Notes: generated by a model from the sequence alone, not told the origin. Counted from the first letter of the stretch, positions 1 through 14,706 are shown. The stretch: 64,000 nt of DNA from Pohlia nutans (GCA_022496805.1 CM040096.1:15315501-15379500), one strand, 5' to 3'. Translations and numbers: made by a program.

Positions 1-1408
1 ACTTATTGTGTTAAGAGATTTGATAAATCATTCTAGTTTGCTTTATTTTTATTTTATTTTCAAAAGCATCATCTTTTATGGAACGGAGGGAATATTTCTT
101 TAGAGCACACATTTGAATAGGGACTTGGTTAACCCCTAAACGTTCAACCGTCCAGAATCTGGACGATGGACAGAATCAAACACAAATTTCTCATCCGTCA
201 TTGACTTTTAGCAGTGTGGATTTTTCACTATATATTTTATGGAAAGTTAGCTTCATGAATGTGTGATCCAATTAGAAAGGGGATGATTTGTGAAATTTCT
301 ATGCCTCATTTCGTGTTCTAGTGATTCACCCAAAATTTCGAAGATTTCAGTGTAAAAGTGCTCTTAAAAAAAGTCAACTCATAAATTAAGCAAACAAAAA
401 ATCTCCAAAAATCACTACACTACATTTCAACCAATCACAACAAATTTCATGTACAAATTGTCAATATCTTATTTGTAATCAAATTACAAAAGAATTTTCA
501 ATTTCAAGTTTCAAAATTTATACAAAAATATTGGTGATAGCAATCGCAGATCCAATGGTATGGATAGAATCTTAAATTGATGTACAACTTTTATTCATAC
601 ATCAAGTTCGAAATATCCCTCTGCATTGCATTTTATGATGCATCACTGCCGAATTTGGAGAGGGGTGAGGACGTTTAGGGGTTAAGCTCATTCTACCTTA
701 CACTTTACATATTCGCACACGGAAGGACATCGTAGAATGAAGAACATTCTTGCATTGCTTGGGCCAAGTCTGACAATGAATAGTGAAAAATATGTCTCAA
801 TGCCATCCACCTGGAAAAGCAAGCACAATCGTTTGTACACAATTGTACTCAAATGTATTGATGTTGAATACAAAGTTTACATGCATACATGTATTTTCTA
901 ACCAAAGTACATGTATCCGTCAACCTTCATAACATTCTTGAAAGAGATGCAAACATCTTGGGTTTCACCAAGTAATCAGGGTTATCCAAGATACTCCAAT
1001 CCTCTGACATCTTCTCACTTTGGTAAAGATGAGACGATCTTCAGTTCAAGAAAGAAAGCGTTGGTACTCAGCCAACTATCATAGACAGGATTAGTTACTG
1101 CCAAACACAGTGCAACTAAAATATTATGTTGCAGGAAGGGAAAATTCAAGGGTTAAACAGGTGTGCAAAAATCGTCATGACGGAGTAACGAAAGGTAAAC
1201 AAACAGAACAGTCTTGCAAAGCAACGGCTCTACTCATGGTTATCTACTCGTGGATACACATCATAGCAACAGTGTGGTGTCGCCACTATTTATGTCTGTA
1301 CACTTCCACCACGTTATAAAAGTATACGTGAGCTAACCTGTAAGTGGAAAGGGGATGAAGATACATCTATCACTTGAGGACCTATCTCAGATCCTGCCAT
1401 TTAGGCCT
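1..1408. other. Region downstream of the LACS gene
   Basis: No gene is recognised. Positions 129-685 are a TTAA-bounded transposon-like element listed separately. The stretch from about 700 to 1408 lies just downstream of the LACS stop codon and probably includes its 3' UTR. Small open frames here on both strands show no family resemblance. Confidence 0.5.
129..685 (-). mobile_element. TTAA-bounded MITE, family A, copy 1
   Basis: TTAA at 129-132 and at 682-685 flank a 549-bp element with inverted ends CCCCTAAACGT (133-143) and ACGTTTAGGGG (671-681). The interior is the reverse complement of the copies at 15361-15936 and 52655-53229, including a shared block about pausing around a TTTTTGGAGATTTTTTGG-like core. 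It encodes no protein. TTAA target sites with ends starting CCC are the hallmark of the piggyBac superfamily, so I infer a non-autonomous piggyBac-like element. Confidence 0.8.
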
Positions 1409-4400
1409 TCATTGCTTTGACTTCATCTTTGCATATAGGTCGTCAATCTCCTTCTGCACAATCAGAGAGATGTTACCAACACCTATCAGAGGGTCGAATC
1501 GGAAGCTACTTTACTCGGTCAATTTGTGAACATTGAGCCTTAAGGATGCAACTGCATCAGTTAGCAGCTATTACACTTAAGACTTGGCCCATAAATCTAC
1601 AATCGTACAGCACCTAAAATATAACTTCCTCTCAGATGAAAGCGTTCATCCTTCTCAAGAATCACCCACACAATTCTGTCATACAGGTAGTGCACAAAAT
1701 GATGGTGTGTTCATACGTGGTGTTTTTTAAGTGATATAAAATGCACGGCGATTCTTATCTACATGCATGTTACTGTGCCAGTGTTCAGCCCAAGTCAAAT
1801 ACCTGGTAGTATTTTAAAAGCTGCGGTCGTTTAAGCTTGTAGGTTGGAGTGGCCAAATCACGCTCCAAATCAAATGGGAGAGGATCCAAGTGCACCCCTC
1901 TAATGACCTCAAATCCCTTCACCTGTCATCAGTGCATGAAGGAGCTCAGCACTATAATTCAGAAAGACTAGCTACTCATGCCAAATAGACGACCTTACAC
2001 AAATTTCCCAATATCATCTTACTTGCGCATAATCAAGGCTTGCAAATCTTATAATTTCAAAAGAAATAAATGGAGTGGTTTAACTTCACAGAATTCAGGT
2101 AAGGAAGATCCCTCAACAGGAATAGCCACTGCTGCGGATAACCTCACCTCATGCTTCAGGAAGTTTGTATGTCAAGATCATCCAAGTGAATTCTCTTCAT
2201 TTCTATCAAATTTTTATCTACAGTTGGTAACAAATAAACATCTAAATTTCATGCTATATGCAGATCAGAATGCCTTGAGCAGTGTGATTTGGAAGGACTC
2301 TTCTGACCCCACACTGCCATGTACGAGCAACCTAACGAAACAAACATCATTAGACCAGGCTACCGTATATCAGGATACTCACCCCTTTTTTCTTGCCCAT
2401 GGCAGCCAGCTCTGACAGTATGAATTCCTTTGCCCTAGGGCTCTTGCATAAGGAGGCAAAATCTCCCTTCTCTCCATTGGAGCTAGCCCAATCTTCCATT
2501 GCTTGTTGATTAGGGACTACTACAGCCACCAGAGATGATTCGAAGCTATTCCCATAAACCCATATCTGTGTACTCGAGTTACCCGCATCAAAAGACAGAA
2601 ATCCATTAGAACTCAACGAACAGGGGAGAGAACTGCATGGAAGCACTACCACACCATCGCTATAAAACCAAAACTAGACCAAAAATCTTATGAAAAACTC
2701 AAAGTGACATAAATATGCATGTAAGAGTTACACTGCTTATTACGTTTAGTTTAATATGTTCAATAGTGTCAGAGAGAATCACTTTACAGGCGAAATGAAC
2801 ATAATCTGAGAAGTCTAGATTGCGTTTAAAAGAATAAAAGGTGGTGCACATACCGCATCAACAGAAGAAGACTCATTGTACAAATTTTCAAGATTTTCAA
2901 CTGCAACATATTCTCCTTGAGAAAGCTTAAAAATGTTCTTTTTACGATCAATAATCTTCATTGCACCATCTGATTGCCACTCTCCAATATCACCTGATAC
3001 ATATAACACAAATAACCTGTTAGCAAAAATAGCAAAATGCCTTCCACTAGGGACGGTGTTAGCTTGGATTGATAGCCCTAATAGCATTCTTGATTGAGTT
3101 TATTACATATAACCGGGACTGCTTAAATTGACGAGAATTCAAAATTGTATCAAATCACTATCTGAGAAAGAACAGCGAAATAATTGTGATGCTGCAGGAA
3201 AGAATTTAAAAAATCAACCCCTAAGCAAAAGCTACGGAAAAAGCAAACATCGGAAGATAAAGCAGTAAGTTGCTATGATTGATTTGAGAACATAGAAGAC
3301 GTACCTGTATGAAACCAACCATCATCAAGAACCTCCTCCGTGAGCTCTGGGCGTTTGTAATATCCAGAAAAAATTGTATTCCCACGAATGCATATTTCTC
3401 CTCGTGGTTTTGCATTATTCTCCTCGGAGGCCTCATAACCCAATTCTGGAACAGATTCTAGCCTTGCATCAATATTACATAGCGGAGGACCTACAGTTCC
3501 ATTCATGGAGATGACGTCGGGAACTTGGATGAAACTGGCAGCACATGTCTCCGTCAAGCCTGGGAAAACACAGAGGTGATCAATACCATAACAAATCTAT
3601 AAAGAAGAGCTCAGTGAACCGACTGAAGATGTGATCCAAGAAGTAGGTGTAACGTAAGCATACCATAACCTTGCAAGACAGGGGCACACATGATGACCCG
3701 TAAGAACTCCTCCACATGACCAGACAGCGGTGCAGCTCCAGAAATAACAAGCCTTACACGTCCACCAAGGCCCATTCTCACCTACAAGTTCCAAGAGCCA
3801 TCGATAAAGTTCAAATATACTAGGGGAACTCAACGGTGACTACTCCTATTAATCGCCCAAACACCAACATAAGTTATATACTAAAGCTGGAGAACACAAC
3901 AATGTAAAAAACCTTATCCAAAGATAGAGCGACCAAACCTTATTGAATAACAGCTTATCAAAAAGCTTGGATGCCGCGTCTTGTTTGTAGCCCATCTTTA
4001 TCCACATCAACTTCCTGTAAATTCAAAATTATGCATCAATTTCATTCTGACAACTACTCCAAATTGCAGAAGACAACTTAAAGCGAATAGCAAGGCATTG
4101 AATCTCCGGATACGGTAGTGTAACCAGGAGAACGAATTCCAACAAGCAAATGCAAGGCGACGATTTTCATAAATAAATGCTTTGAACGAAATAGGTATAC
4201 TCACCAGATGGTACCCAGATTGAACAGCAGACTCTTTAATTTACCTGCGGCAGAAATCTTGCCTTGGATACCTGAAAAGAAAACCAGGAGCAGAATATCC
4301 ATGTCAGACAATAGCCAGCTTAGTTATATCACCCACTATCCATATTGAACAACTCTCAGTTGATTACACTTCATTGAAATTAGTCAACTAGTTTCTAGGC

Positions 4401-7400
4401 CAAAAACTTAGCTTCTGGTCTACTCAAAATTCTTGCAATCATTGATTAAAGAAACACTAGTCGCCTATGTCTGCTGACATGTATTGAGTCAAAACGTAAT
4501 ATTCACTTAATTTACAAAATTGTCAAGCTGAAACAAGGAAGTAGATCCGTACTGTAATCGACTTCCTCTTCTACGCATATGAGAAATAGAAATACAATCT
4601 AGAAGCGCGAGCTGACCAGCAGTGAGTCTATCAAAGACACGGGGAACACCAACAAACAATGTTGGTTTCAACTCTGCAATGTCTTCAGGTACCTTCTTGA
4701 TGTCCTGCATCAACCAAAAATAATATCCAAGTAAGAACTGCTCTATCCATTCATTTGAAGTTTAGTCCTGTGGGATGGAATATCTCTAAAAGAACTCGAA
4801 CATTAGCAAACCTGTCAAGAGTGTCTGTTTATGTTCTCAATCTTTTGTAAACATACCCCTTGCCAGAATCCGATTGAGCCACCAACAAAAACAAACATCT
4901 CCTCAGCTACTCTGTCAAAGATGTGGGCCAAAGGCAGGAATGAGAAGTAAACATCGTTGTAATCCATCTGCATGCACGAGGCCAATGTCAATACCCTAAA
5001 GTCTTGATGGAATGCAAAGTTCAGGCGTTATGTAGTTTTGGACATACTTGAGCTAAAAAGGTCAACAAAGGCAAGATCTTCGTTATCCACAAGCGTAAGT
5101 TTACTAACTCATGAAGCAAGTTCCGATGAAGTAGAAGAAAGAAAAATTAAACAGATGCATCTGAACACAACGGTTATTAAATTTTTAGTGCACACAAACA
5201 ATCCATGAAAGAAAATAGTCAAGAACCAGACGCTCACCACTTCGTTAAGAGATTTCAGATAGTGATCAAGACCCGCAATAGTGACCAAAACATTTTCATG
5301 AGTCAACATCACGCCTTTCGGCTCTCCTGTCGTCCCACTAGTGTACATGATCGTAGATAGATCCTCTTTCATTGGTGGTGCCAAGTCAACAGGATGCGCG
5401 CGTCCCTAAGAAAGCAGCGAAATATGGTCAAAACCAAGACCGAAATCTCTATCCAAACGTTTCTTATTCAGCTTTCTCTGATCTACAGAATCCTCATTTC
5501 CCTGGTCATTTCAGAGATGATCAATTTCAACCCAATCTTGAAGTTGAGATTGTCAAGGGAGTATTATCACATGCTGGGCAAAGATAGGACAGAAATAGCT
5601 TGAAGAAACTAACATATAAGTGGATTAAACCAGCACATTAATTTTTTTGCTTGGCTTCACATTCTGCATTAAGATCAAAAGAAGATCATTGCATGATACA
5701 GACATCCTGACAGTCATAACGGCTTACACAGGTAACACAGAAACTGGAGTTTATTACAGGGTCCCACATGGCTGGAGCATTTCTACATATTTAAGAGCAA
5801 AACTGTATTGAATTCAGGAGTCCAGAATAAGAATAAGCTCACCAGATTCAAAAATTCCTCCCACGAGTAGATCGAGGCTCCCGCATCCTGAGCTTGAGAC
5901 TTAAGATCATCGGTAATGTTGCCAAAACTAACCACGGCTGCATCATTCAGATTTGTAAGCAGGAGACGGCCAGTCGACATTCAGACGGATACACATTATT
6001 TCCAATTTGGTGGTATCCGAACTTTCTGTCGAAAAACTTGTTATTCTCAACCAGTTCGCACGAGTACAAATGTTACATCAAAATATTGCAGATTACTTAC
6101 AAATGTCACAGATTATGGCAGTATACGTAACGAGACGCAATACAAAAGAAGACCAACGTTCTTAAGAATGACTACCAGAACATCTACACGAACGAGGATT
6201 GTTGCAATGTACTCATTTTCTAGGAAGGAGAGGCGCAGAAACGTACTTTTCAAAAACTCCGTGCAGTTGGGGAGCGATTTAATCATCTGCATGGTCATAA
6301 TAAAATCGTTTGAGAGGCTGGTTCAGATTGTGCAACATTATGTAAAATCTGAAGCCTGTTGAAGGGCAGCCTACATTAAAGACTTCGACGATAAATATTC
6401 CACAGAAATTGGTTCCTACCAAAGGAAGTTTGGCCTCTTGCACGAAGGCAATTGTAATTTCTGCATGATTTGAGATATATTCCACTGCTGTCAATCCTGT
6501 AATACCCAAGAAAACATCCTTGTAAGAAACACGGCAATTTGCCTCCAATGAGGTGCAATTGTATGTACTGAAGTTTCACAAAAGCCAGAACCTAAAATCA
6601 TAATTTGAATATATGTCTTGGATAACTAATACCGGTAGTTCACATAGCATACGACCAGTAAAATCGTCTCTGCTCATGTACATAAGTTGGATGATATCAT
6701 GATAAAGGCATACCAAGGGTGTCGTAAAGAGGAACACAAACTACACTATGCGCATTACAAGCCTGCAACAAATCCAGAACACCAGCAACAATCAGCTAGA
6801 GAATCTCAAGAACCCTGATGTCTTCCAAGCGTATAAAAGTCTTCACCAGTACAAAGCGTTTAACAATCACTGTCGATCAAAATGCAATATATATTGTGGA
6901 AAACGTCGATGGAAACATGAATAAAGCCTACATTCTGAGAACCAGCATGTAACAGATATTGGAACAAATGTACCTCCATAGTAGTGAACCATTCTGGACA
7001 ATTCATTCCATATATCCCGCATCGCCCCTTCTGCACACAGGCAAGTTGACCCAAACAAACGTCCATTCAGAGACGTGTGAAAAGACTTCTTATACTTATT
7101 CCTGAGGCATATTCAAAGCTATCCATCAACTAGGCGAATCACAAATTGTTACAGGAAGGAAAAAAAAATGGAATTCGATTCCATGACTTCATTGGAATAA
7201 TAATCTGCACTCCCCTACTTGACCATAATTAAATAGAAGTTGAACTTACAGGATTTACTCCCACATGACGCATTGCGGCACCTATGCAGATAACATTATC
7301 ATAGACTTGCTGGTAGGTTTGCCACAAGTATTTCCCTGCCTGCAATCAGAAAATCCCATTATTACATATATAATTTATGCATCATCAATGAGGTAAGCAC

Positions 7401-8469
7401 CATTACTTCTGACAGCAGAAACAGTTTTCTTCAACTTGGAGATTTTCCAAAGTTAGAAGGGGTAGACAAAGGGCAAAACAAGTTGATCGATCACCTAAAA
7501 TAGAGAACGGTCATATTCTTCAGCATATTAAATTAAATACTTACTTTTCCATCCTTCATCTCGCGAACTCCAAGCATGTTGTTGTTCGGAGCACGTTTAA
7601 CAGATCGACTGCACAAATTGCATGTTCAGAAAATGTCATTTATCAATTTTCGTAAATCCCCACTGGTTCCCGCATAACAGCACCTTACGGTGCAATTGGA
7701 TGAGCCAAAAACATTGTAGCATACTAAACAATTCAGTGATGATGATATCGCCTAGCGTGGAGTAATTCTTCCTCTAAAGTCGGTCTCAACTTCCTCGAAT
7801 CATATGAAGTTGAGACCGACACAACGGTTTCAATTCAATTCTAAACTTTAATTCCTGTGCCTAACTACATTCAAACTTGTTCCATATGCTATCTCGAGTG
7901 AGCATATCATGCGCATTGAACAGCTTCTACTAAAATTATTCCACAATCGAGGATCATCGAGTGCACCTGATCATAAAGTTATCCTGATTGAAGAGTGCCA
8001 TAATGCTAATGATATACAATAGTAAACAAGCTCACTCGTTGAAAAAATTTGAATAGCAAGAATTGTAGTTGCTGCTCTGAGAATATACATGACGAAGAAA
8101 TAGTTGCAGGCTCCAAAGTTGCCTAACGTTAACATCTATTGCAGGCAGGAACGAACAAGTGAGGCTTGTTCGTGAAAAGGCGAACTAAATTTAAAGAATA
8201 GAGTGGACAACGAGGTGGACAAAGACTGGTAGGCAGTGAAAATCTGTGCACAAGCAAGAAGATCGTGGAAATGGCAGGGAGTTTCGTGAGGAAAAGAGGA
8301 AGGGAGACACGTACGCGAAAAGGTCCCAACAAGTCGCGAGTCCTTCAGGAAGAGGAGGAAATCCATCTTTAGCGAAGAGGCTTCTGTAGACTGGCCCTTT
8401 AGATGGAGCATCCTCGGTGGCACGCACACCTTCCTCCACCTTCACGATGTATCTCTCCACTTTCGTCAT
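1409..8469 (-). CDS. LACS: Long-chain acyl-CoA synthetase (LACS1-5/LACS4-like), 19 exons
   Basis: This enzyme makes acyl-CoA from long-chain fatty acid, ATP and CoA, feeding membrane-lipid, cuticle or storage-lipid synthesis. I joined 19 exons by GT-AG sites with matching phases: 8469-8315, 7608-7545, 7339-7250, 7030-6974, 6762-6714, 6496-6420, 6286-6247, 5937-5843, 5405-5238, 4967-4857, 4704-4617, 4271-4205, 4014-3939, 3781-3664, 3559-3305, 2993-2854, 2565-2383, 1922-1803, 1453-1409. The total is 1998 nt, 665 aa, matching plant LACS length (about 660-700). Motifs: N-terminal [17 protein letters not shown]-binding loop [11 protein letters not shown] at residues 230-240; [10 protein letters not shown] at 275-284; YGLTET at 418-423; [15 protein letters not shown] at 519-533. 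The C-terminus ends in KSKQ with no PTS1 tripeptide, so an ER/cytosolic LACS1-5 type is more likely than the peroxisomal LACS6/7 type. The start Met opens the usual [17 protein letters not shown] plant N-terminus. The gene appears intact. Confidence 0.94.
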
Positions 8470-8654
8470 CCTGCACTAGTTTTCAGTTCCTCAAATCTGC
8501 TTCAAAGACAGCCCGCAACTTCTCTGTTCCTCTAGTTCCGTTTGCAATACTCCCTGCAAAAATCGATGATATCAAATCGTTAAAAGCAGTTCAATCGACC
8601 CCCAGCGTTTCATAATTTAATACTCGTGCAGTACTTTCCCACCCTCATCTATAA

Positions 8655-9200
8655 GAAACAATCGAGATATCATTCCAAGGAGATACTTGCAAGAAATCAA
8701 ATGGAGAAATCGCTTATTGATGAAATAACAATCAGACAAACTTATGCTACTAGACTCCTCCCTTCCTCAAGTCGACAAATAAAACCAATCATATACTCCT
8801 AAATCACGCATACAACCAAACCTTCAAACGTACACTACCGTAGTTCATTTGTTCCCCAACAAAACAAAAAAAAACTACCGTAGTTCAATGAAGAAGAGGA
8901 GAAAGATGTCCATTAGAACCTATCAAAATCAACAAAGCTTCGATAGGAGATGCTTCGTAAGAAATCAGATGGTGAAATAGTTTATTGCAAACATCCAAGA
9001 AAATTAGACAAATATATACACTAGCCTTCTCCCATCCTCAAGTCGGAAAACGAGCCTTCTCCCGTACTCCAAACCTGAAATCAGACCCTCTATGCTTCGT
9101 TTCTTTCGCAAACTAATAACCATCGGACATACACTACCATAGTTCACACAAGAAGACGAAAAAAACGTCCACTATAACCTTTTAAAAATCAAGAAAGCTT
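8655..9200. repeat. Degenerate tandem duplication, about 270-300 bp per unit
   Basis: Two diverged copies lie in direct order just upstream of LACS. Matching landmarks are AAGAAATCAAATGGAGAAAT at 8691 with its counterpart at 8959, and ACACTACC(G/A)TAGTTCA at 8832 with its counterpart at 9130. A block containing CAAGAAAGCTTCTATAG-like sequence follows each copy. It covers the probable LACS promoter region. Confidence 0.6.
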
Positions 9201-9758
9201 CTATAGTATCGCATTTCCACGACCTTAGCACTTCCAAAACTCGAGCACCGTTAGAACACACAATTCACCTAATTATCCTCTGCATCAGAATCAGAGCTTG
9301 CACCGCGCAAGCGTCGAAAAAAACTCCATCAAGAATACCACAACACATATATCGTTCACAGGCTCCTCTCCATTCTCGATGACGATTCATCAATCAATCA
9401 AGAAAAGGAACCGATACTAACAATAGATACGATCATTTGGACCAATTCTTCCTTCCAGAAGTTAGCCCTTGATACTACCTTGATTCTAGGCCAAATCGGA
9501 CCAGTCAAGTTTCATTGGAAAAAGCGAGAGAGTATGAAGTGGCGATGTGCATGCGCGGCTGACGATGCGGGCTGAGAAGGGACCGACGATTTGCGCAGAA
9601 GATAAAACGCGCGGCAGCACGATAACATTGAGGAACCACTGGACATGTGCGAGAGACGAAGCCCTCTGACGTTTATTTTCGTAGATGTAACAATTCATAT
9701 TCATAGATTTCAGAATGGTAGTTCGAAATGAACATTTCAACTTGTGTACTCTATACTT

Positions 9759-10185
9759 TTAACTCTTGAAGGACCAAGGCTTCATGGTTTTAAAATGACA
9801 AATTCAATTCATCGTATTGTGAACAATGTATTGTACCCGATTGTCATGGTCGGAAAAATTAATTATAGAAAGAGAAGCCCAAGTTTTTAGGAAATTATTT
9901 TTGCAAAAAAAATCTATTTTCTATAGTGAAAAAAGATAATCTTAGAGTATATTTGCATCATTCCAACACATATATATAGGCATGAGCTGCTAACCCTAAC
10001 AGCTGGGCACAGTAATTCAAATGGTACCAAATTTTATATCACTAGATTTAATGTAGAATGTTCAATGCGTTGGTCAAGAAACAAATAAATTTAAACAAAA
10101 GGAAATCCATATGGGATCTACTTAAAATTGTCAAAAAAACAAAAAAAAAAAAACATGAGGTCCAATTTGAAAAAACCTATTTCCA
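9759..10185 (+). mobile_element. TTAA element, family B, interrupted by another repeat
   Basis: It starts TTAACTCTTGAAGGACCAAGG, the family B left end. The family interior (drift of ATTGTGAACAATGTA, then ATTTTATATCACTAG, then ACATGAGGTCCAATTTG) is split by about 170 bp (about 9835-10010) belonging to the dispersed repeat family seen at 20165, 26795 and 37315. The right terminus is degraded. Confidence 0.6.
9840..9990 (+). repeat. Dispersed repeat with GAAGCCCAAGTTTTTAGG core, copy 1
   Basis: The block AGAGAAGCCCAAGTTTTTAG followed by a TTTCTATAGTGAAAAAAGA-like stretch recurs at about 20165-20345, 26795-26970 and 37315-37510. Better-preserved copies start near GGTCGGCA and end near TGCCGACC, suggesting short inverted ends. 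Here it has inserted into a family B element, so it was mobile after that element arrived. Confidence 0.55.
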
Positions 10186-11895
10186 GTGATTGTACCTTTC
10201 AATATAATCTTGATTGCAATCTTCAATATAGTCCTAATTGATTGTGAATATACAAAATTCTATAATGTCATTCTTCTCATAACAGCATGTCAAATTTATA
10301 CTAGATTATTTAAGCCTTCCTCAATTGCATCATACCATATTCAATATCTAATTCTCAATTTTTGGTACTCAAAATCAAAGATTAAACAAAAATTAAATTG
10401 TAATATAACCTCAAAAGAGCATTTTTTTGAAGAAATGGCAATCGAAAATAGGATATAAAAATCAATGTTATTTTAGGTCAAAATTTTATTTTTCTTTAAT
10501 GTTATGGCATCTTTATGTAAGACACTTGATTGAACAAGATCCAACCTTCAAGTTATGTTTTGAAAATATAGCCTTACCATTGAAATAACATACTTTTCTA
10601 ATTTTATGGCAAGGACCATGTTCATTCCTAAAATTTTATCACTTTCTCGTGATGCTTTTAAAAAGGCAATTGTATCTCTTGATTGGTGTTCGTGTAGAAA
10701 ACTTCACCGTTGAAGCTTAAAGAGGATTTAGTCATAAGACTGTATATCAATTTTCAGAACAATCTATTGTATATATTACATGATTATAAGGTTTGATCAT
10801 GAGTTGTTTTCTAAAAAAATTGAGCAAAATCAAGAGGTCATTCACTGCAAACATTCTCATAAATTCTAAAACCATGATTAGTGTTTGAAATTTCAGGAGC
10901 ATACAAAGATGTACTATATCGAGGTGCTCACAAAAATGGTGTTTTAAAACTAAATACAACAACAATGATTGATTCTCAAAAATTTATGTTTGGGTGAAGT
11001 GACTTGTTGGTGACTTGTTGAGCCGGTGTTTGTGATCGTTATAAATTGTTACATTGCATAAAATGTGTAAAAATTTCAAATTTATATTTAGAATATTCCA
11101 CAATAATATAAAATATGTAAAAAGCTTCCAAAATTTCCAAAAATAATTAATTTAAAATATATTTAAACATTTTTGTAATTATTGTATAGTGTTAATGATG
11201 CGGTAATGGCAAATGTTTTACATATTGTACACTTTTCTTTCTGACAAATATGACATCCTAGTGTGAAAACTCCCTAACTACCATGTCCCAAGTTCACCTA
11301 CGTTGACGTTTTAGTTTTTTCTTGGTGGATCGATCAACGTAATTGCAAATCTTGAAGGATTTTTGTGTTTTCTTAACAGACATTTACAATTCTCTAGTTA
11401 ACATTGAGTCAAAATTATGGAATCCAAACAAGTTATTAAAATAATGAAATTATTCTTGGACACAATGTGTCCACCTGGTCCTTTAGGAGTTAACATGTTA
11501 TTTATCATTATGAAGTTGTATTTTCACATTACCTAATTTATAATGTTTTTTTTAGGTATAGAGTTGAGTACTACTTATAGCCATATAGTAGGATGAAGTA
11601 GCAATTTTTAGTTTCTTGTGACCTTCAAGGTTTCTTATCACCAACACGAGAAAAGCCTTCAATCATTCTTAATGGCAAAAATTTGAAAATTTGAAGTTGA
11701 ATATTATCTCATCGGATTTATATTCAAAAAAGCTCTGATTTGATAGGCCTAACTTGGTTTTAGATAGAGTACAATAACTCTTCAAATGTTCATAATGAAA
11801 TTAATGATGAAGAGTTAGAAGGCAAAACTTGGTTTTTCAAAAAACTAAGATGATTTTTTTGCAGGTCTAAGTATGTGATTATAAACTTGATTTGA

Positions 11896-12445
11896 TTAGC
11901 CCCTAAATGACAGAAAGGTAAGGGCAAAATCTAGATGTGTTATAAAGTATTACTTCTGCAACTTAGATGAAGTTCGGTCCAAAAGAAAAAATGAGAAGCA
12001 TGATGTTTAGTAATTATCCGTACAATCAAAATTCCGAATATAGTTTTAAATATTTATTTAATGAATTTGGAAGCATCTACCATTTAATATTCATCAAAAT
12101 TACAAAATTTTATTTTCAGAATTGGAAATTTGGTATGATTGGTTAAAACTAGACATTCTATTCTAAAATTTTAAAAGGAAAAAATTTCAAATGAGATAAC
12201 ACCATTAGTTTCCTTAAATAGTAACTTTTATAACACTAAGACAATATTGAGGTCTTTGTCTGTGAAATTTCCTTAGTTAACCTCAATATTGCTAATGAAA
12301 TGTATCAAACAACACTAGAACATGATCTCTACCTCCAATTTCCACAAAATTAAAACTTGAAAAATGTCATTTCTTGACTATGGGCAGTCACTACTATTTG
12401 GGCTCCGACCATTTGAAAATTGTCGATTGGTCACTTAGGGGTTAA
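11896..12445 (-). mobile_element. TTAA-bounded MITE, family C, copy 1
   Basis: The left end is TTAGCCCCTAAATGACAG and the right end TGGTCACTTAGGGGTTAA, so one flanking TTAA has mutated to TTAG. The roughly 550-bp interior is the reverse complement of the copy at 16252-16799; both share blocks on the CATGATGTTTAGTAATTATC and GAGATAACACC-like themes. No coding capacity. Confidence 0.75.
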
Positions 12446-14644
12446 GTTTTCAAAATAAGATTGAAGGTCAAATTTGATCCTTTTCCATTTTCGAAAGGTT
12501 GAAGTTTTCAATAAATAGTCTTGAGGTTGTCTAAAGAGAGAACTTATAGGTGTTTTAAATATTAGTACTTTTTGTTCAAGCAATTGCTCATATACAAGTG
12601 TAATACACTTACGGTAATATCAAAGGGCGGTAGAAAATAAGGTTTGTAATCCATAATTGAAATTAGACATTTAAAAGAATAATCTAAAATACAATTAATT
12701 TATAAGTCACAATGTGTTTTTTTCTTTTAGTATTCACTTTAGATTCATGCATTCAATGGAATTAAAGCCATTTTTGAAACATTTTACTTTTGATAAAAAA
12801 GTAATTAATAGAAAATAACAAGAGACCAAACATATTTTAACAACTATTGAAGTGCAAAAAATAATTTGGTCTCTTATTTTGGCTCGGATTTCCCATGATG
12901 AGATTGACTTCAATTAAAATAAATAAATAAACAAAAAGCGAATGCTAATAGATTGCATGCGATTATGCTTGCAATTATGACTTGTTGTCATTCCAAAAAA
13001 CACAAAGTTAGATACACAATTAAATATAATTTAGAAAAGAAAAGAAAAAACTTATTAAAAAGAAGCCATAAGCAAAAAAGACACTATGACTCATAACTTA
13101 TAGATTAATTCTAATATCTTATAAATTTCCAAAAGTTGTAGAACATTATTCCGTACCTTTAATTTACAAAATTTGATTAAAAAACAATTATAGCTCTTTA
13201 GTTGTTACAATATTCTCTATCTAAGAGTAGGAGCATCTGTTGTGGTTTAGCTAAATATGGCCCCTGTATGTGTAGGTTGTATGGGGTGCAATCACTCAAC
13301 ATGTGAAAGGCTTGGTTGGCACGAGATAGAGCCCATAGGCCTCTGCATTTTGTTCTTCCATGTTGTCCCCTTCTCATTCCATCTACGCCCCCTAGTGCTC
13401 CTAGGGGCGCCCCTGCCACATGCAGTAAGTTGAAAATCTTAAAAGGGAGCTCCAAACCGCTAGAGGCCTTGGCCGTTTTGTGAAGGACTTCATTGTACCG
13501 TTTCCCTGATGCAGTGGCTGTTGAACATTGAAAATGAACCCTTCCAACTCTTGTTATAGATAGTAGCGGTAAGAGACACTTTGCTAAGGTTGCAGGGACG
13601 CTCTAAGCTTCCATGTTGTATCAAAGTCAAAAAAATGTAGTAACTAAGGTAGAAGTACCCATAGCCAATAAGTACCCCACATACTCTATAACTAATTTGT
13701 AGATATCTTAGAAACCCCGTTTCATGGATCCAAAAACCAACACAGTGCTACCCAAAAATCAACAAAGTGTTGGTCAATTAAGAGCCACCACATGGTGCAG
13801 TTGTATGCTCAAGAATTGATCTCGTTGTTGTTAGTTATAGGTGAACCTATATATTAGTCATCGGTTTCAAAATACTTTTCACTTAATTTGTTTTTAATAA
13901 ATTTAAGTTTGAGAAAAAAATGCAAAAATTTTACCATTCTACAATATTTCTATTTCTCTACAAAAGAAAAACATCTCATCAGTGAATACTTCAACATTTT
14001 CCAAGCTAGAACCCTTATTTTATTAGTTATTTTGGATACTTATACCATACTCCTCTGTCATATATTAAGCTTCATGTAACCCAAAATAGACGACTTAACT
14101 AATCCAATGTTGTGAACTCTAAGCACAACGGTATGGAACTTGAGCCAACAGGAGTAGGAGTTTGCGCAAATAGGAAACTTAATATGGGACTCATTTACAG
14201 GGCGTTGAGGAAGCTTAACTCTGTAGTGCCCATAGTGGTTATGGAGAAGCCACAAATTTTTGGGTGATATTTTTTAAAATCAGGGCTCTATGTTGAAAAT
14301 AGGGATACAATTAATAGTATTCAACCATATAAATGTAAGCATAGTTTAATCTTAGTTCAAACAAGTGTCAATTAAATCTTAGTAAGACCGGACTGTTGGA
14401 TTGGAAGATTATAGTATGTTTTTGAACTATATAATGCACACTCAAAAATGAGATTTTGGAGGGTGTGTGACTTCGAAGTTAAATAGAATTAGGATTAAAT
14501 TTTTAAAAATGAAAGTCAAGCTATTCAGCAATGACATGTGTCAACACGGTCTCTCCATTGCAATCTTTCATGTCAATAACGAAATCACACATAATTATTG
14601 TGAATTTTATAAGTGAGAGTGACTTATCCATACAATTTAGGATA

Positions 14645-14647
14645 ATA

Positions 14648-14691
<44 letters not shown>

Positions 14692-14706
14692 ATATATATA
14701 TATGTA

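Noticed and set aside
13198..13455. Minus-strand open frame (MELPFKIFNLLHVAG...) as a retrotransposon fragment
   Set aside because: No gag, pol or envelope motif can be seen, and no LTRs or target duplications flank it.
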